A stretch of DNA of 64,000 nucleotides from assembly GCF_004217145.1 (NCBI RefSeq), contig NZ_SHKR01000013.1, positions 434,001 to 498,000 of the forward strand. Direction: 5' to 3'. A model generated the notes under the pieces. The model was not told where the DNA came from and made no database searches. It saw only the letters and a list, made by a program, of their open reading frames with translations. Below, one piece after another: positions 6,941 to 15,173 of this stretch. A program made the translations under genes and the position numbers. Positions within the stretch are counted from its first letter, which is position 1; the number at the start of each line of letters is the position of its first letter. Origin of the DNA: Kribbella rubisoli. Its GTDB lineage: Bacteria > Actinomycetota > Actinomycetes > Propionibacteriales > Kribbellaceae.

Positions 6941-7882
6941 CTAGGCGGAGGCCTCGGACGCGTTCAGCACGCGGAGCTCATGCAGGGCCTCGAAATGAGC
7001 GTCCTCGAGGTTGGGGAGCGTCAGGACCGCCGAGAGGTGGGTACGAGCGGCCGGAGCGTTGCCGGAGTGCCGCGCGGTGCGTGCCAGACCCAGCCTGGCG
7101 GCCGCGACGGTTTCTGCGAGGTCTGCGTGCTCGCCGATGGACAGTGCGCGGCTGTAGTCCGCGTGTGCGTCCTCCAGCTTGCCCAGCCGCCGGTAGAGGT
7201 CTGCCCGCTCACACAGCAGCAGCGCGGTCTCCTCAGCGAGGCACAGCTGCTCCGCGAGCTCCAGCGCCTCCGTGGTGATGTCCAGCGGCTCGTCGACGAC
7301 CTGGCGGAGCGAGCACAGCGCCAGGAACATGCCCCAGCGGTCCTCGAGCATCCGGAAGCGGCCCAGCGCCGTACGCAAGGCTTGGGCGGCATCGGCCGGT
7401 GCAGCGGCAGTCAGGCCCGGATAGCCCCGGCAGAGCTCCACAGCGGCCCGGGTCCACGCGTCGCCGGCCTCGTTGCGCTCCAGCACCTCCTCGACCACAC
7501 CTGCCGGTTCGAACGGTCCGAAGACCAGTGACCAGAGCAGGACGGTCACGGAGTACTGGAAGGGGCCGGTGGTCGTCAGGACGATCTGCTGGGCGCGCTC
7601 CAGCTGCTCCTGCTCCGCCGACCCGGCGCCGTGGATGACGGCGAGCAGGTACTCCTCGTCCAGCCCGACCGGGACGGTCCGGCCGAGCATGCTCAGGACC
7701 CGCTCAGCCGCAGCCGCTGCCTCGTCCTGAAGCCCGTTGGACCACCAATACGCCGAGTAACGCGCAACGAGCCGGAGGGCGGTCCGCAGGTCGCTCTCAC
7801 ACGCGCGCTCGATCGCGCTGACGACCTGGTCCGCCTCCAGATTGTTCGGTCCTCCGGAGCCCCCCAAGTTCACGTACCTCAT
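6941..7882 (-). CDS. Orphan TPR-like helical repeat protein
   Basis: A 313-residue soluble protein made of helix-turn-helix repeats. The N-terminal 'ARYSAYWWSNGLQDEA' and later 'ADLYRRLGKLEDAHADYSRA' resemble the C-terminal TPR region of AfsR/SARP- or LuxR-type STAND regulators. No P-loop NTPase or DNA-binding domain is present, so it is either a free-standing TPR adaptor or the surviving end of a larger regulator. It has no signal peptide or membrane segment. It lies upstream of scoAB on the same strand, 87 bp away, with a separate promoter between. The function is unknown. Confidence 0.75.
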   Translation of the reverse strand: MRYVNLGGSGGPNNLEADQVVSAIERACESDLRTALRLVARYSAYWWSNGLQDEAAAAAERVLSMLGRTVPVGLDEEYLLAVIHGAGSAEQEQLERAQQIVLTTTGPFQYSVTVLLWSLVFGPFEPAGVVEEVLERNEAGDAWTRAAVELCRGYPGLTAAAPADAAQALRTALGRFRMLEDRWGMFLALCSLRQVVDEPLDITTEALELAEQLCLAEETALLLCERADLYRRLGKLEDAHADYSRALSIGEHADLAETVAAARLGLARTARHSGNAPAARTHLSAVLTLPNLEDAHFEALHELRVLNASEASA

Positions 7883-7926
7883 TGTTGCGCGGCCCTGTTA
7901 ACGCCATGTCACAGGGGTCACGCGGG

Positions 7927-8625
7927 TCAGAATCTGAGCACGCCCCAGCGGTCCGGGCGGTGCATGTCCTCGATGCCCTGCGGAGACCAGACCCAGAACT
8001 CGATCTGCTCACCCTTCACGTACGCACCGTCGACGACCTCGTGCGGCCACTCGCACCGCATCAGGTTCATCCGCCACTCGTCACCCGGTTTCGGCGGGGT
8101 CGCCCGACCCTCGTTGTACGCCGCCAGGTCGGCCCACGGTACGGCGAGCTCGACGGACCACGCGGTGTCCGTGTCGGACGGGTCGTTGACCGTGCCGTCG
8201 AGGTGGATCGCGGTCCGCAGACCGGGCAGGTTCGTCGGGTCGATCGGCAGGCCGCCGTCGACGTACGGCTTGGGCAGCGTCAGCTCCCAGATCGTGCCGA
8301 GCGGGTTGATCTCGAACTCGTAGTAGTTCAGCCCGTCGCCGTCCGGGTCCAGGAACAGCTCGAAGTTGTTCTCGTGGAAGAGCTGGCTGTTCTTCTCGGT
8401 CATCGTGGACCACAGGTGCGGCTCCTCGAGCAGGCCGCCGACGTACAGGTACCGATCGTCGTACATCAGCTTCGCCCGGGTCCGGAACCGGGGCGCGGGG
8501 CCGTCGTGGATCGGGACGAAGTCGGTGGTCCAGGGCGCGGCCTCCCAGGCGGGATCGGTGAGGGTGCCGTCGAGATTCGGCGCGGACGCGGTCCGCGGGC
8601 ACTCGTAGACGGGCAGGTCAGGCAT
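7927..8625 (-). CDS. CBM9-like carbohydrate-binding domain protein
   Basis: A 232-residue protein resembling the CBM9 family. 'NLDGTLTDPAWEAAPWTTDF' at the start, 'AKLMYDDRYLYVGGLLEEPH' and 'NNFELFLDPDGDGLNYYEFE' are typical of CBM9-type domains. There is no signal peptide, so the protein appears cytoplasmic, as for many stand-alone members. ATG 8625 was chosen; a GTG at 8631 is possible. It overlaps the end of the upstream membrane protein gene by 8 bp, indicating an operon. The ligand is unknown. Confidence 0.82.
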   Translation of the reverse strand: MPDLPVYECPRTASAPNLDGTLTDPAWEAAPWTTDFVPIHDGPAPRFRTRAKLMYDDRYLYVGGLLEEPHLWSTMTEKNSQLFHENNFELFLDPDGDGLNYYEFEINPLGTIWELTLPKPYVDGGLPIDPTNLPGLRTAIHLDGTVNDPSDTDTAWSVELAVPWADLAAYNEGRATPPKPGDEWRMNLMRCEWPHEVVDGAYVKGEQIEFWVWSPQGIEDMHRPDRWGVLRF

Positions 8626-9022
8626 CGGCACGCTCCAGCAGTCCGGCGATGAGATTGGCGAGCAGGAAGGTGATCGCGGTCAGCGCCGGCACGACGGCGA
8701 TGATCCACGGCGAGTCCAGGTGACCGGTCAGGAACGCGACGACGAGCGCCACCATGAACGCGACCCCGAGGAACGGGACCAGTCGCGGGTGCGGCATCGC
8801 CAGCCGGCTGAGGGCGAGGCCGCCGAGCACCATCGTGACGGCCACGATGACCACCAGCAGTGGGAGCCCGAGGGCGCCGCAGTTCGTGGTGTCGCGGAAC
8901 CGGTCGCAGCTGCGCTCACTCAGCCAGATGAAGGCGATCGTCGCGAACCCGCTCAGCAGGCCGACAACGGCCAGGATCAGCGCCGGCGGCAGCGGCGGGG
9001 CGTCGTACCGTCCCTGACTCAT
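8618..9022 (-). CDS. Small four-helix membrane protein
   Basis: A 134-residue integral membrane protein with four predicted transmembrane helices (about residues 12-34, 50-72, 80-98 and 104-127). The loop after helix 1 carries two cysteines ('ERSCDRFRDTTNCG') that could form an extracytoplasmic disulfide. No family was recognised. It overlaps the CBM9-like gene and lies 9 bp downstream of lipB, all on the minus strand, so it probably rides in the same transcript. Confidence 0.75.
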   Translation of the reverse strand: MSQGRYDAPPLPPALILAVVGLLSGFATIAFIWLSERSCDRFRDTTNCGALGLPLLVVIVAVTMVLGGLALSRLAMPHPRLVPFLGVAFMVALVVAFLTGHLDSPWIIAVVPALTAITFLLANLIAGLLERADA

Positions 9023-9031
9023 TCCCGAAGG

Positions 9032-9652
9032 CTATCGGGCTCCCAGGGAGTTCGCGATCGCGTCCCGCACCGCCGCGTCGGTCGGCGTGGGTACGCCGCG
9101 TTCGGCCGCGAGCTCGGCCAGCGAGGTCATCGTGACGTCGTGCAGCCCGCAGCTTGTGAACGTGTGAAACACGGTCAGGTCGGGGGCGACGTTGACCGAG
9201 AAGCCGTGACTGGTCACGCCGCGGCGGATCCGCATCCCGATCGAGCACAGCTTCCGGCCGTCCTCGGTCCACACCCCGACCAGGCTGCTCGCGCCCTTCG
9301 GCGTGTCCCGGCGTACCAGCGGGAAGCCGAGCGAGCCGAGCGCGTCGATCAGCCCGTTCTCGACCCAGCGGACGATGTCGACCGGGCCGCGCTGCTTCAG
9401 GTCGATGACCAGGTACCCGACCAGCTGGCCCGGTCCGTGGTACGTCGCGAAGCCGCCGCGATCCACCGCGATGGCCGGCGTACCGGCGGGCAGATCGTCC
9501 GGGGACGTCCGCGGCCCGTACGTGATCACCGGCGGATGGCTCAGCAGGAACAGGCGGTCCTCGGCCTTGCCCTCGATCCGCTCCTCGACCCAGCCGCGCA
9601 TGTCCTTCGCGGCGACGTCGTACTCCACCTCACCCAGCTCAACTCGCTGCAT
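9032..9652 (-). CDS. lipB: Octanoyl-[ACP]:protein N-octanoyltransferase LipB
   Basis: A 206-residue LipB. It shows 'VDRGGFATYHGPGQLVGY' (the RGG-x-(T/V)-YHGPGQ(L/I)(V/I)xY signature) near residue 65, the 'KLCSIGMRIRRGVTSHG' segment with the catalytic Lys, and 'FTSCGL' with the catalytic Cys. It moves octanoyl groups from acyl carrier protein to lipoyl domains, the first step of lipoate synthesis. lipA is not adjacent, which is unusual for actinomycetes, where lipA often follows. ATG 9652 starts the family N-terminus directly. Confidence 0.93.
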   Translation of the reverse strand: MQRVELGEVEYDVAAKDMRGWVEERIEGKAEDRLFLLSHPPVITYGPRTSPDDLPAGTPAIAVDRGGFATYHGPGQLVGYLVIDLKQRGPVDIVRWVENGLIDALGSLGFPLVRRDTPKGASSLVGVWTEDGRKLCSIGMRIRRGVTSHGFSVNVAPDLTVFHTFTSCGLHDVTMTSLAELAAERGVPTPTDAAVRDAIANSLGAR

Positions 9653-9661
9653 GCTTTCAGC

Positions 9662-10990
9662 CTAGGCATACGGCGCGCGGTGCAAGATGTCGTACAGCGT
9701 CAGGCGGTCGAGCAGGAGGCCCTCCGGCTGCAGCCACGCCTGGAGCTGGCTGGCCGCGGTCTGCGCGGGCAGGCAGGTGATGGCGGCCTCGGATCCCAGC
9801 GCGGCGGTGATGCCGCCCTGGCCGTCGACGGGCGGGTGGACGATCAAGAAGCCGCGGACCTCGACCGGGTCGAGCCGCTTCCGCCATGCGGCGACGGCGG
9901 CGTCCAGACCTGAGACGGGGCTGTCCAGGGGTACGCCGTTCAGCTGCAGTGCGCCATACACGTCCAGCGCATAGTGCCCAGGCGGTCCGACGACCGATGA
10001 GATCAGGGCGACTCGGTGGCCGTTGAGAAGGAGGTGGCTGACCGCCATGTCGCCGATCCGCGCGCCGTGCACCAGCTTCGAGGCGGGGAGCGCGCTGACG
10101 ACCGCGTCCAGGAGCCGGGCGGTCCGCCGGTGCCGCAGTACGTCGGCCGGCGCGATCCAGGCCGTACGTCCGTCGTCGACCAGCGGCTCGCCCGGACGGC
10201 CCCACAGGTTGAAGTCGTACGCCGCTGTGGCGTCGATGGTCCGGTCCAGCTTGTGCACCTTCGACCAGCGTCCGGTGAGGACGCGGGTGAGCACCAGGCC
10301 GATGAGCAGGGCGATGATCACGACCCGCTGGAGCGCGGTCGCGCCGCTCTTCGAGAAGGGGAACGGCACCAGGAAGTACAGCAGGGCGGTCACGATGCCG
10401 AACGCCTTGAGCAGTCGGTGCAACGGAATCCGCCTGCTCCAGTGTGGCGGCATGGCCACCACGATCATCGCGACCGTGCCGACGGCGAAGATGATGTCGG
10501 ACACGCCGTCGAGACCGCCGATGGCGATGATCGCGATGTCCAGCACAGTCAGGACAGCCAGCAACAGCAGCGCCGGAAGTCGCCAGCGTCCGAACGCCGG
10601 GACGACGTCGATACCGCCGGACAGCGGCTCCGGCACCGGCTGCGAGGCCTGGGCCGAGGTCTGGGTCTGGGTCTGGGTCCAGGTGAACGGATCCGGCTCG
10701 GGCGTGGGCCGCGGCTCGGGCTCCGGGTCGGGCTGACGGGTGAAGGTCGGCTCCTCGTACGTGGGCTTCTCGTACGTCGGGGCGCTGGTCCGGGCGTCGA
10801 GGGTGCGGTCGTACGCGGCGCGCTTGGCCGGATCGCCCAGCGTCGTCCACGCCTCCTGCACGAGCCGGAACAGCGCAGCGTTGCCGCCCTGGTCCGGGTG
10901 GACCTGACGAACCAGGCGCCGGTACGCCGACTTGATCTCCGCCGTCGTGGCGGTTCGCTCGACGTTCAGCACCTCGTAGTGGTCAGACAC
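9662..10990 (-). CDS. Membrane J-domain protein
   Basis: A 442-residue protein. An N-terminal J domain (residues 1-65, with 'VHPDQGG' holding the HPD tripeptide that stimulates DnaK) is followed by a Pro/Glu/Thr-rich linker (about 70-125), four predicted transmembrane helices (about 135-265) and a C-terminal domain of about 180 residues. The C-terminal domain is reminiscent of nuclease-related (NERD-like) regions but lacks motifs I can confirm. GTG 10990 is supported by a GGAGGTG ribosome-binding site 6-12 nt upstream. It may recruit DnaK to the membrane. It is 9 bp upstream of lipB. Confidence 0.8.
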   Translation of the reverse strand: MSDHYEVLNVERTATTAEIKSAYRRLVRQVHPDQGGNAALFRLVQEAWTTLGDPAKRAAYDRTLDARTSAPTYEKPTYEEPTFTRQPDPEPEPRPTPEPDPFTWTQTQTQTSAQASQPVPEPLSGGIDVVPAFGRWRLPALLLLAVLTVLDIAIIAIGGLDGVSDIIFAVGTVAMIVVAMPPHWSRRIPLHRLLKAFGIVTALLYFLVPFPFSKSGATALQRVVIIALLIGLVLTRVLTGRWSKVHKLDRTIDATAAYDFNLWGRPGEPLVDDGRTAWIAPADVLRHRRTARLLDAVVSALPASKLVHGARIGDMAVSHLLLNGHRVALISSVVGPPGHYALDVYGALQLNGVPLDSPVSGLDAAVAAWRKRLDPVEVRGFLIVHPPVDGQGGITAALGSEAAITCLPAQTAASQLQAWLQPEGLLLDRLTLYDILHRAPYA

Positions 10991-11021
10991 CCCAGCGCAC
11001 CTCCAGAACACCCCTGAAGCG

Positions 11022-11059
11022 CACTCAGGGCCAGCCACCTAAGTGACTGGCCCTGAGTG
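11022..11059 (-). terminator. Hairpin terminator after tRNA-Pro
   Basis: A 17-bp stem (one G-U pair on the minus-strand RNA) around a 4-nt loop, directly downstream of the tRNA. No U-tract follows, which is common for actinobacterial terminators. Confidence 0.8.
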
Positions 11060-11060
11060 T

Positions 11061-11137
<77 letters not shown>

Positions 11138-11161
11138 AAGTCGCGAGTAGCTTACATGTGC

Positions 11162-12106
11162 TCAGCGTCCGAACGAAATCGGGTTAATCCGTGGGACGAG
11201 GGTGAGCAGCGTCGCCTCCGGCCGGCACGCGAATCGCACCGGCGCGTACGGCGAAGTACCGAGGCCGGCCGACACGTGCAGGGCCGCCTGGCGGCCGTCG
11301 TACCCCCAGGTGGACAGGCCCTTCACCCGGGACGTGTCGAGGTCGCAGTTGGTCACCAGCGCGCCGTACAGCGGCACTGCCAGCTGGCCGCCGTGCGTGT
11401 GACCGGCCAGGACCAGGGGATACCCGTCGCCGACGAACCCGTTCAGGATCCGCTGGTACGGCGCGTGCGTCACTCCGACGGAGACGTCGGCCGTCGGGTC
11501 GATCTCGCCCGCGACCGCGTCGTACCTGTCGCGCCTGATGTGCGGGTCGTCGGTGCCCGCGAAGTCCAGGCGCAGGCCGTTGACCTTGAGGGTCGCCTTG
11601 GCGTTGTTCAGGTCGGTCCAGCCGGCGCCGGTGAACGCGCGGCGCATCTCCTCGTACGGCAGGTCGGGGCCGTGCGGCTTGTGGCGCTGCTTGTGGGCCG
11701 GCAGCAAGTACTTGCCCGGGTTCTTGAAGTGCGGCTTCCAGTAGTCGTTGGAGCCGAACACGAAGACACCTGGCAGGTCGAGCAGATCGCCGTACGCACG
11801 CAGCAGCGGGCGGACCGAATCCTCGTGCGAGAGGTTGTCGCCGGTGTTGACGATCAGGTCGGGCTCGAGCGCGGCCAGCTCGTTGACCCAGCGGATCTTC
11901 TTCTCCTGCGTCGGCCACAGGTGCAGGTCGGACAGGTGCAGCACCCTCAACGGGTCGCTCCCCGCGGGCAGCACCGGCACCGTGACTCTGCGCAGTGTGA
12001 ACCAGCGCACCTCGATCGCGGCCGCGTACGCGACGCAGGCAGCGCCCACGGCGCCCACGACGGCCGTGGTCTTCAGGGTGGTACTGGCGATCCCGCGCAA
12101 GCTCAT
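11162..12106 (-). CDS. Membrane-anchored metallophosphoesterase
   Basis: A 314-residue calcineurin-like phosphoesterase. One N-terminal transmembrane helix (about residues 10-30) is followed by 'LHLSDLHLWP' (metal ligands D-x-H), 'NTGDNL' (GD), 'GSND' (GN(H/D)) and 'LAGHTHGGQ' (GHxHxGQ). It belongs to the YkuE-like group, and in mycobacteria its homologue sits next to a penicillin-binding protein, as it does here beyond yqeY. The substrate is unknown. ATG 12106 follows GGAGGA without a gap; a CAGGCT hexamer 6 nt upstream also fits a leaderless start. Confidence 0.9.
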   Translation of the reverse strand: MSLRGIASTTLKTTAVVGAVGAACVAYAAAIEVRWFTLRRVTVPVLPAGSDPLRVLHLSDLHLWPTQEKKIRWVNELAALEPDLIVNTGDNLSHEDSVRPLLRAYGDLLDLPGVFVFGSNDYWKPHFKNPGKYLLPAHKQRHKPHGPDLPYEEMRRAFTGAGWTDLNNAKATLKVNGLRLDFAGTDDPHIRRDRYDAVAGEIDPTADVSVGVTHAPYQRILNGFVGDGYPLVLAGHTHGGQLAVPLYGALVTNCDLDTSRVKGLSTWGYDGRQAALHVSAGLGTSPYAPVRFACRPEATLLTLVPRINPISFGR

Positions 12107-12119
12107 TCCTCCAGCCTGC

Positions 12120-12125
12120 CACAAT
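12120..12125 (+). promoter_or_regulatory. -10 element of yqeY (leaderless)
   Basis: CACAAT, 7 nt, then ATG 12133. Only 26 bp separate this gene from the divergent phosphoesterase, so the two promoters must overlap. Confidence 0.45.
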
Positions 12126-12132
12126 CGTGGTC

Positions 12133-12600
12133 ATGTCCAACTCCGGAATGAAGCAGCGCCTGCACGACGACATGACCGCGGCCTTGAAGGCACGCGACGA
12201 TATCCGCAAGTCGACCCTGCGGATGGCGCTCACCGCGATCACCAAGGCGGAGGTGGCCGGCAAGGAGGCCCGCGAGCTCAGCGACACCGAGGTCGTCGAC
12301 GTCCTCAGCTCCGAGGCGAAGAAGCGCCGCGAGTCCGTCATCGCCTACCGAGACGCCGGCCGCGCCGAACTCGCCGACAAGGAACAGGCCGAGGCGGACA
12401 TCCTCGCCGAGTACCTCCCCGAACAACTCACCGAGGACGAAATCAAAACCCTCGTCACCGAAGCCATCACTTCCACAGGCGCCGCCGACCTGGGCCCCCG
12501 CGGCATCGGCAAGGTCATGGGCGCCCTCCAACCCAAGGTCAAAGGCAAGGCCGACGGCTCCGTCGTCTCAGCCGAAGTAAAACGCCAACTCGGCGCCTGA
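12133..12600 (+). CDS. GatB/YqeY domain protein
   Basis: A 155-residue YqeY-type protein: 'MKQRLHDDMTAALKARD' at the start, 'TLRMALTAITKAE', and the C-terminal helical 'GKVMGALQPKVKGKADG', which corresponds to the tail domain of GatB. Free-standing YqeY may act in aminoacyl-tRNA quality control; this is family knowledge and not shown here. ATG 12133 is preferred over GTG 12127 by its spacing from the CACAAT -10. The 3' third is C-rich on the coding strand and leads straight into a bidirectional terminator. Confidence 0.92.
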   Translation: MSNSGMKQRLHDDMTAALKARDDIRKSTLRMALTAITKAEVAGKEARELSDTEVVDVLSSEAKKRRESVIAYRDAGRAELADKEQAEADILAEYLPEQLTEDEIKTLVTEAITSTGAADLGPRGIGKVMGALQPKVKGKADGSVVSAEVKRQLGA

Positions 12601-12604
12601 ACAA

Positions 12605-12642
12605 GACAAAGGGCCTCGTCCGGTTGGACGAGGCCCTTTGTC
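12605..12642. terminator. Bidirectional terminator between yqeY and ponA
   Basis: A perfect 17-bp stem GACAAAGGGCCTCGTCC with its complement and a GGTT loop, between convergent genes. Confidence 0.9.
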
Positions 12643-12644
12643 GT

Positions 12645-15041
12645 CTAGCCGTGGCCGCGGCCGCCGCAGTTGGGGTATTTGGGGTTCCAGGGTGGGCAGT
12701 TGGGGTTGATGGTGGTGGGGCCGCCCGGGGGTTTGGTGGTGTTCTGGGGTTTGTTCGGCTGGTTCTTGTTGTTGCCGTTGGAGACGTAGATCGTGACCAA
12801 GGAGCCGTCGGGGGCGCCGTCGCGTTGGCGGGGGTCGGTGTAGGCGACGGTGCCGGCGGTCTCGTCGGAGTTGACTGTGCCGCTGGCGATCGCTACGTCG
12901 AAGCCGGCCTGGCGGAGCTTGTTCGCGGCGTCGTCGGGGTTCATGCCATTGACGAACGGGAGGCTCTTCACGTCGCCGCGCTGGATCTTGTCGGACGGCG
13001 CGACGAAGTGCGTGGTCGGGTAACCCTGCAGGGCGGCCTTCATCGCGGCCTCCCAGATCGGACCGGCCGTGCCGGAACCTGTGGGGTCGTGGATGCCTTC
13101 GCCGTTGAGCGTCTGGCCCTGAAGCGGCGAGTACGGCAGTGAGGCGTCAGCCACTGTGGCAGCTGCGGCCAGCTTCGTCGAGTAGCCGGCGTACCAAACG
13201 GCCTTGGCGTCGTTGATGGTTCCGGTCTTACCGGCCAGGTCGCTCTTGCCGAACTTGAGCTTGCCACCGGTGCCGTTCGGCTCCATGACCTGGTGCAGGA
13301 CCGCGTTGACGCCGTCGGCGACCTCAGGCGCCAGAGCCTGCTTGCAGTCCGCGCCGCGCGTGCTGACCGGCTTGCCGGCCGAGTCCTTGACCGACGTGAC
13401 CACCCACGGGTTGCAGTACATGCCGCGCGCGGCGAAGGCGGCGTACGCACCGGCCAACTGCAGCGGGGTCACCAGATCGACTCCCAGCGTCATGGACGGG
13501 ACCTGCTCCAGCGGCCCGAGCGACTGGGCGTTGTACATGCCCAGGGAGGCCGCGATCTTGGCGATCGGGCACAGGCCGGTCCGCTGCGAGAGCTGCAGGA
13601 AGTACGTGTTGGTCGACTTCTGCGCTGCCTGGATCATGGTCGGATCCGCGACGTTCTGCGTGGAGTTCTTCGGCGAGTAGTCGTCGGGAGTCTTCACTGT
13701 GCCGTTGCAGGTGCTGAACTTCGTGCCGCCCAGCGGCAGCGGGCTCGGTGAGTTGATCTTGTAGGTGAGCGGAATCCCCTTCTGGATCGCTGCCGCGATC
13801 GTGAAGGCCTTCATCGTCGAGCCGTTCTGGAAGCCGCCGTACCCGCCCGGATACGTCTTCGGGGCGTTGTAGTTGTACGCCGTCTGCCCGCGCTTGCTGC
13901 CGTACTTGCGGCTCTGCGCCATCGCCTTCACCAGGCCGGTGCCCGGCTCGACGATCGTGATCGCCGCGATCGCCTGGTCGGTCGGCTTGGAGTGGGTGTC
14001 GATCGAGCGCTGTGCGTCGGCCTGGATCTTCGGGTCGAGCGACGTCCGGATCGTCAGGCCGGCGGTCTTCAGGTAGTTCGCGCGGTCGGTCTTCGTCTTG
14101 CCGAACGCCGCGTTGTTCTCGAGCTCGGAGACGACGTACTCGCAGTAGAACGGGTACGGCCCGTTGCCGCAGCCGAGCTTGTTCGAGCGGACCTTGTTCG
14201 GGTCGATGACCGGCGTCTTCAGCGCCGAGTTGGCCTGGGAGACCGAGATGACGTGCAGCTCGAGCATCCGCTTGATGACCACGTCACGGCGGTCCTTGGC
14301 GCGCTTGGCGTTGTTGGTCGGGTCGTAGCCGGTCGGGTTCTTCACCAGGCCGGCCAGCATCGCGGCTTGCGGCAGCGTCAGCTGGGAAGCGTTCACCGAG
14401 AAGTAGTGCTGGGCCGCGGCCTGGATACCCCACGCGCCGTCGCCGAAGTTGGCGAGGTTGAGGTACTTCTCCAGGATCTCCTGCTTGGAGTACTGCTTCT
14501 CGACCGCGATCGCGTACCGCAGCTCGGCGACCTTGCGCTGGTAGTTGTCGGCGGTCGCGGCCGCGACCTCCTCGGGCGTTTTCGCCTTCTCGACCAGGCT
14601 GATCTTCACGTACTGCTGGGTGATGCTCGAACCACCCTGCTGCACGGAACCGGCGGACTGGTTCTGCAGCAGCGCGCGCAGCGTGCCCTTGAGGTCCAGC
14701 GCGCCGTGCTCGTAGAACCGGTCGTCCTCGATCGCGACGATCGCCTTCTGCATGATCGGCGCGACCTGGGCCAGCTTCACCGGCGTCCGGTTCTGCTCGG
14801 CCAGTGTGGCGATGACCGAACCGTCCGCCGCCAGGATGACGCTCTTCTGCTTGAGCGGCACCTCGTCGAACTGCTGCGGCAGGTCTTGCAGAGTGGTGGA
14901 TGTCTTCTCTGTGGTGAACCCGGCGAGGCCGGCGAACGGGATGGCGAGACCGGCAGCCAAAGCCCCCGAAAGCACGCTCACCCCAAGGAACAGAACCACA
15001 GATTGGGCGACTCCCCGGTCACCCTTTTCCCTAGCGCGCAT
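12645..15041 (-). CDS. ponA: Bifunctional penicillin-binding protein 1 with PASTA domain
   Basis: A 798-residue class A PBP. A short cytoplasmic N-terminus and one transmembrane helix (about 14-40) precede the GT51 transglycosylase ('EDDRFYEHG' at 105-113 with the catalytic Glu, then 'GGSSITQQ'). The transpeptidase follows, with 'GSTMKAF' (active-site SxxK), 'STN' (SxN) and 'GKTGT' (KTG). A PASTA domain begins near residue 690 and ends in a Pro/Asn/Gly-rich tail. It polymerises and cross-links peptidoglycan outside the membrane. It resembles mycobacterial PonA2 in domain order and neighbourhood. ATG 15041 gives the usual short cytoplasmic tail. Confidence 0.93.
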   Translation of the reverse strand: MRAREKGDRGVAQSVVLFLGVSVLSGALAAGLAIPFAGLAGFTTEKTSTTLQDLPQQFDEVPLKQKSVILAADGSVIATLAEQNRTPVKLAQVAPIMQKAIVAIEDDRFYEHGALDLKGTLRALLQNQSAGSVQQGGSSITQQYVKISLVEKAKTPEEVAAATADNYQRKVAELRYAIAVEKQYSKQEILEKYLNLANFGDGAWGIQAAAQHYFSVNASQLTLPQAAMLAGLVKNPTGYDPTNNAKRAKDRRDVVIKRMLELHVISVSQANSALKTPVIDPNKVRSNKLGCGNGPYPFYCEYVVSELENNAAFGKTKTDRANYLKTAGLTIRTSLDPKIQADAQRSIDTHSKPTDQAIAAITIVEPGTGLVKAMAQSRKYGSKRGQTAYNYNAPKTYPGGYGGFQNGSTMKAFTIAAAIQKGIPLTYKINSPSPLPLGGTKFSTCNGTVKTPDDYSPKNSTQNVADPTMIQAAQKSTNTYFLQLSQRTGLCPIAKIAASLGMYNAQSLGPLEQVPSMTLGVDLVTPLQLAGAYAAFAARGMYCNPWVVTSVKDSAGKPVSTRGADCKQALAPEVADGVNAVLHQVMEPNGTGGKLKFGKSDLAGKTGTINDAKAVWYAGYSTKLAAAATVADASLPYSPLQGQTLNGEGIHDPTGSGTAGPIWEAAMKAALQGYPTTHFVAPSDKIQRGDVKSLPFVNGMNPDDAANKLRQAGFDVAIASGTVNSDETAGTVAYTDPRQRDGAPDGSLVTIYVSNGNNKNQPNKPQNTTKPPGGPTTINPNCPPWNPKYPNCGGRGHG

Positions 15042-15123
15042 GGTTATAGAGACTACGGGATGCGCTGATTGGGTTACCGCTGCGCGTATGACTTCAGTCA
15101 CACTGGCTGGACAAAGTTCATCC

Positions 15124-15164
15124 AAAAGAATGAGGGCCCGAGCATCGCGCTCGGGCCCCCATTC
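15124..15164 (-). terminator. Intrinsic terminator downstream of lon
   Basis: A 16-bp stem with one wobble (15128-15164) followed on the minus strand by TTTT (15124-15127), which is a classical Rho-independent signal. Confidence 0.88.
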
Positions 15165-15173
15165 TGTACTTCG

